64,000 nt of DNA. Origin: Croceitalea rosinachiae (GTDB lineage Bacteria; Bacteroidota; Bacteroidia; Flavobacteriales; Flavobacteriaceae). Where the stretch lies: positions 124,001-188,000 of the forward strand of contig NZ_JAVRHR010000002.1 of the NCBI RefSeq assembly GCF_031846445.1. The letters run 5' to 3'. Shown piece by piece: positions 61,924 to 64,000 of the stretch. Each line of letters starts with the position of its first letter. Position 1 is the first letter of the stretch. The translations under genes and the position numbers were made by a program. The notes beneath the pieces were generated by a model. That model was not told where the DNA came from, searched no databases, and saw only the letters and a program-made list of their open reading frames with translations.

Positions 61924-61995
61924 TGCTGAGCTCGTTTCAGCATTTGTTTCCGCGCCGTCCCGCTTTGATGAGAAGCGGGCACGGAAACGTTTTTT
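61924..61995. repeat. REP-like tandem hairpins upstream of padR
   Basis: TGCTGA/TCAGCA (61924-61942) and a longer hairpin with CCCGCTT/AAGCGGG and GTTTCCG/CGGAAAC arms (61946-61988), the latter followed by T residues on the plus strand. A related sequence TGTGCTGAGC...GCAT is at 30195-30216 in inverse orientation. It is probably a dispersed repeat rather than a working terminator, since both neighbour genes run on the minus strand. Confidence 0.45.
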
Positions 61996-62058
61996 GGTTG
62001 ATTGATGTTATTTCGTTTTTTGATTGATGATTAAACTCCTGTTTTTTGATTGTTTATA

Positions 62059-62541
62059 TTATTTGATGAATTTTATGGTGAAAGGATATTTAAAGGTTTC
62101 GCCCTCATTTGTCCTTATGGTTGCTAAAATGGTATACACAACATTCACAATGACGAGTCCGGCCTGTAGCACACCAGTAATACCAGCGGGCCATAACCAA
62201 CGACCAAACCGGAAGTCGTCACTGCTTATATGAATGTTGAGGTTGTTGAAATCACTTAACCTATGAAAACCGAAAAAATCTCCATTAAATAAGTCTGGTA
62301 AAAAACCGATGAAAAATGGAATACTAATTAAACCTGCAATAATAGAATAAAGTAACATACTTATTTGAAAGTTCAATGCTTGCTTACCATTATAGTCTAC
62401 AAATTTATATTCCCTTTTATTTGCCGTCCATAATATTAATGGTAAAATGAAATTACCAAATGGAATAAAGTACTTCGAGAAGGTAGAAGCATGAATAATA
62501 GCAGATAAATTTCGCTCGTGTTTGGTTAATGATTCTGTCAT
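62059..62541 (-). CDS. DUF4870-type membrane protein, 160 aa
   Basis: The start RNLSAIIHASTFSKYFIPFGNFILPLILW and the helical pair FVDYNGKQALNFQISMLLY are the DUF4870 signature. About four helices follow. The family has no settled function. It is upstream of padR on the same strand, 174 bases away. Confidence 0.85.
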   Translation of the reverse strand: MTESLTKHERNLSAIIHASTFSKYFIPFGNFILPLILWTANKREYKFVDYNGKQALNFQISMLLYSIIAGLISIPFFIGFLPDLFNGDFFGFHRLSDFNNLNIHISSDDFRFGRWLWPAGITGVLQAGLVIVNVVYTILATIRTNEGETFKYPFTIKFIK

Positions 62542-62710
62542 GATTTTGATTGATGTTTATGCAAACAATTTAGTTTACCTATTAGCTTACCATGCAAATA
62601 TATATCCAAAAGAAGGTACTGTGCAACACATAGTACTAAAAATTAACTTTTTATTAACATATTGAGATAATAGGTATTTTAGTTATTTTTAGCAAAACTA
62701 AACTTAAGAT

Positions 62711-63166
62711 ATGGCTACTAGTACCAGTAAATTCAATACGTTCACTTTCTTTAAATTACCCTCGGCATGGTGGTGTGGAGTGCGATTACGGCATTTAGAT
62801 AAAAGCAAAGCTATTACCACGGTTACTCATAAGTGGGTGAATCAAAACCCATTTAAAAGTATGTTTTGGGCCGTCCAAGGTATGGCAGCGGAGCTAAGCA
62901 CCGGAGCCATGGTCATTGATCAGATTAGGCAAAGTGGAAAAAAAATATCGATGTTGGTGCAAAATAATAATGCCAATTTCTCTAAAAAGGCCAATGGTAA
63001 GATTACGTTTACTTGTGAAGATGGACATTTAATTGCCAATGCTATTCAAAAAACAATCGAGACGGGTGAAGGCCAAAAATTTTGGATGAAATCTGTTGGG
63101 GTAAATAAAGATGGGGTAGTGGTGTCTACATTCAACTTTGAATGGACAGTACGACTTAAAAAATAG
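62711..63166 (+). CDS. DUF4442 hotdog-fold thioesterase-like protein, 151 aa
   Basis: The pattern KLPSAWWCGVRLRHLDKSKAITTV and NPFKSMFWAVQGMAAELSTG fits the DUF4442/YiiD-C hotdog fold related to acyl-CoA thioesterases. There is no signal peptide. It runs ahead of the AIM24-family gene by 78 bases on the same strand. Acyl-thioester hydrolysis is a family-level guess. Confidence 0.8.
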   Translation: MATSTSKFNTFTFFKLPSAWWCGVRLRHLDKSKAITTVTHKWVNQNPFKSMFWAVQGMAAELSTGAMVIDQIRQSGKKISMLVQNNNANFSKKANGKITFTCEDGHLIANAIQKTIETGEGQKFWMKSVGVNKDGVVVSTFNFEWTVRLKK

Positions 63167-63244
63167 GAGACTATATTAAAGAAGTAGGTTGTAACAAAAT
63201 ATCATAATCGATAACTAATTAATATCAATAAAAAACTAAAGTAT

Positions 63245-64000
63245 ATGAATGCACACGAAATTGATTATGAAATTTATGGGGAAGAAATGCAGTATGTCGA
63301 GATTGAACTCGACCCCCAAGAAGCTGTTGTAGCAGAAGCTGGCAGTTTTATGATGATGAATACTGATATTAAAATGGATACCATTTTTGGTGATGGCTCC
63401 AATCAAGATAGTAGTGTATTGGGTAAGATATTTTCTGCTGGTAAAAGGATGTTGACTGGCGAAAGCCTTTTTATGACCGCTTTTTTAAATATTGGGCAAG
63501 GAAAAAAGAAAGTAAGTTTTGCCTCGCCATATCCTGGTAAAATATTACCTATTGATTTATCTGAAAAAGGGGGAAAGTTCATCTGTCAAAAAGATGCTTT
63601 TCTATGTGCCGCAAAAGGAGTTTCTGTAGGGATTGAGTTTTCAAAGAAATTGGGTCGTGGTCTTTTTGGCGGTGAAGGTTTTATTATGCAAAAGTTAGAA
63701 GGTGATGGTATGGCCTTTGTTCATGCCGGTGGAACCATGGCAAAAAAAGAATTGGCTGCAGGCGAAGTCTTAAAGGTAGATACAGGTTGTATTGTGGGCT
63801 TTTCTCAAACTGTAGATTACGACATCGAATTTGTTGGCGGAATCAAGAATACAGTTTTTGGAGGTGAAGGTTTGTTCTTTGCAACCTTAAGAGGACCAGG
63901 AACGGTTTATGTACAGTCTTTACCTTTTAGTAGGTTGGCAGGTCGCGTACTTGCCGCCATACCTAGAGGTGGAAAAGATAAAGGTGAAGGAAGTATTCTA
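63245..64000 (+). CDS. AIM24/TIGR00266-family protein, partial (runs off the window)
   Basis: From ATG 63245 the frame stays open to the last base, giving 252 residues so far. It reads MNAHEIDYEIYGEEMQYVEI, EAGSFMMMN, GEGFIMQKLEGDGMAFVHAGG and FFATLRGPGTVYVQSLPFSRLA. These are the conserved parts of the TIGR00266/AIM24 family, a double beta-sandwich with unknown bacterial function. Only a short C-terminus is missing. Confidence 0.9.
   Translation, partial: MNAHEIDYEIYGEEMQYVEIELDPQEAVVAEAGSFMMMNTDIKMDTIFGDGSNQDSSVLGKIFSAGKRMLTGESLFMTAFLNIGQGKKKVSFASPYPGKILPIDLSEKGGKFICQKDAFLCAAKGVSVGIEFSKKLGRGLFGGEGFIMQKLEGDGMAFVHAGGTMAKKELAAGEVLKVDTGCIVGFSQTVDYDIEFVGGIKNTVFGGEGLFFATLRGPGTVYVQSLPFSRLAGRVLAAIPRGGKDKGEGSIL

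Overview
The window reads as chromosomal DNA of a marine flavobacterium (Bacteroidota, Flavobacteriaceae). The evidence is AT-rich DNA, promoters of the Bacteroidota type (TAnnTTTG at -7), A-rich leaders instead of strong Shine-Dalgarno sites, a 2872-residue SprB-like surface protein with a type B type-IX-secretion tail, DoxX, DUF983 and GIN-domain proteins, and a Bacteroidota tyrosine recombinase with a BfmA/BtgA-like protein.

Backbone, left part (1-23.1 kb). A two-gene membrane-protein cassette sits between inverted copies of one short sequence. Next is a murein-recycling locus: NagB/PIG-L fusion, AmpG-like permease, NagZ-like hexosaminidase, a methyltransferase and AnmK on the minus strand, with a DeoR-type regulator and MurQ diverging from it. 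Together these could import cell-wall muropeptides, strip GlcNAc, phosphorylate anhydroMurNAc, cleave MurNAc-6P and return GlcN-6P to metabolism. An amino-acid:Na+ symporter, a secreted PQQ-type sugar dehydrogenase and the giant surface protein follow, then tRNA-Pro(GGG).

Genomic island (about 23.11-57.17 kb). The last 13 bases around the tRNA-Pro 3' end (CTGTCATCCCGAC) recur at 57158-57170, directly before a terminator and trxB. An integrase lies just inside the tRNA-side copy. The simplest reading is a 34-kb element integrated into the tRNA 3' end. No relaxase or conjugation genes were seen beyond the BfmA/BtgA-like protein. The cargo is redundant: four penicillin-binding-type serine hydrolases, three flavin oxidoreductases, three DoxX proteins, two NAD(P)-binding NmrA-like proteins, two or three secreted barrel-like proteins, two Crp/Fnr regulators, two AraC-type regulators, a LytS/LytTR pair, a class III nucleotide cyclase, a tautomerase, an AhpD-like protein, two SnoaL-like domains and a haem-c protein. 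This suggests redox or electrophile stress and envelope functions, but that is inference.

Regulation inside the island is unusually legible. Three promoters carry a CRP-like box exactly 56 bp, centre to centre, from a CAAAGTTS (-7, complement) element. They lie next to a Crp/Fnr gene whose recognition helix has the RETxxR residues of E. coli CRP. Two other promoters share a 21-bp-period direct repeat, and two more share a GTTCTGAA-N6-TTCAGAAC-type palindrome, each at fixed distance from the -7 element. A 14-bp palindrome GCTTTCGCGAAAGC is scattered through island genes in different reading frames and was not seen in the backbone.

Backbone, right part (57.2-64 kb). trxB is followed by a lipocalin-like secreted protein, a PadR/PspC/GIN-domain operon, a DUF4870 membrane protein, a DUF4442 protein and a partial AIM24/TIGR00266 gene running off the window. 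No CRISPR array, rRNA, complete insertion sequence or recognisable defence system was seen.
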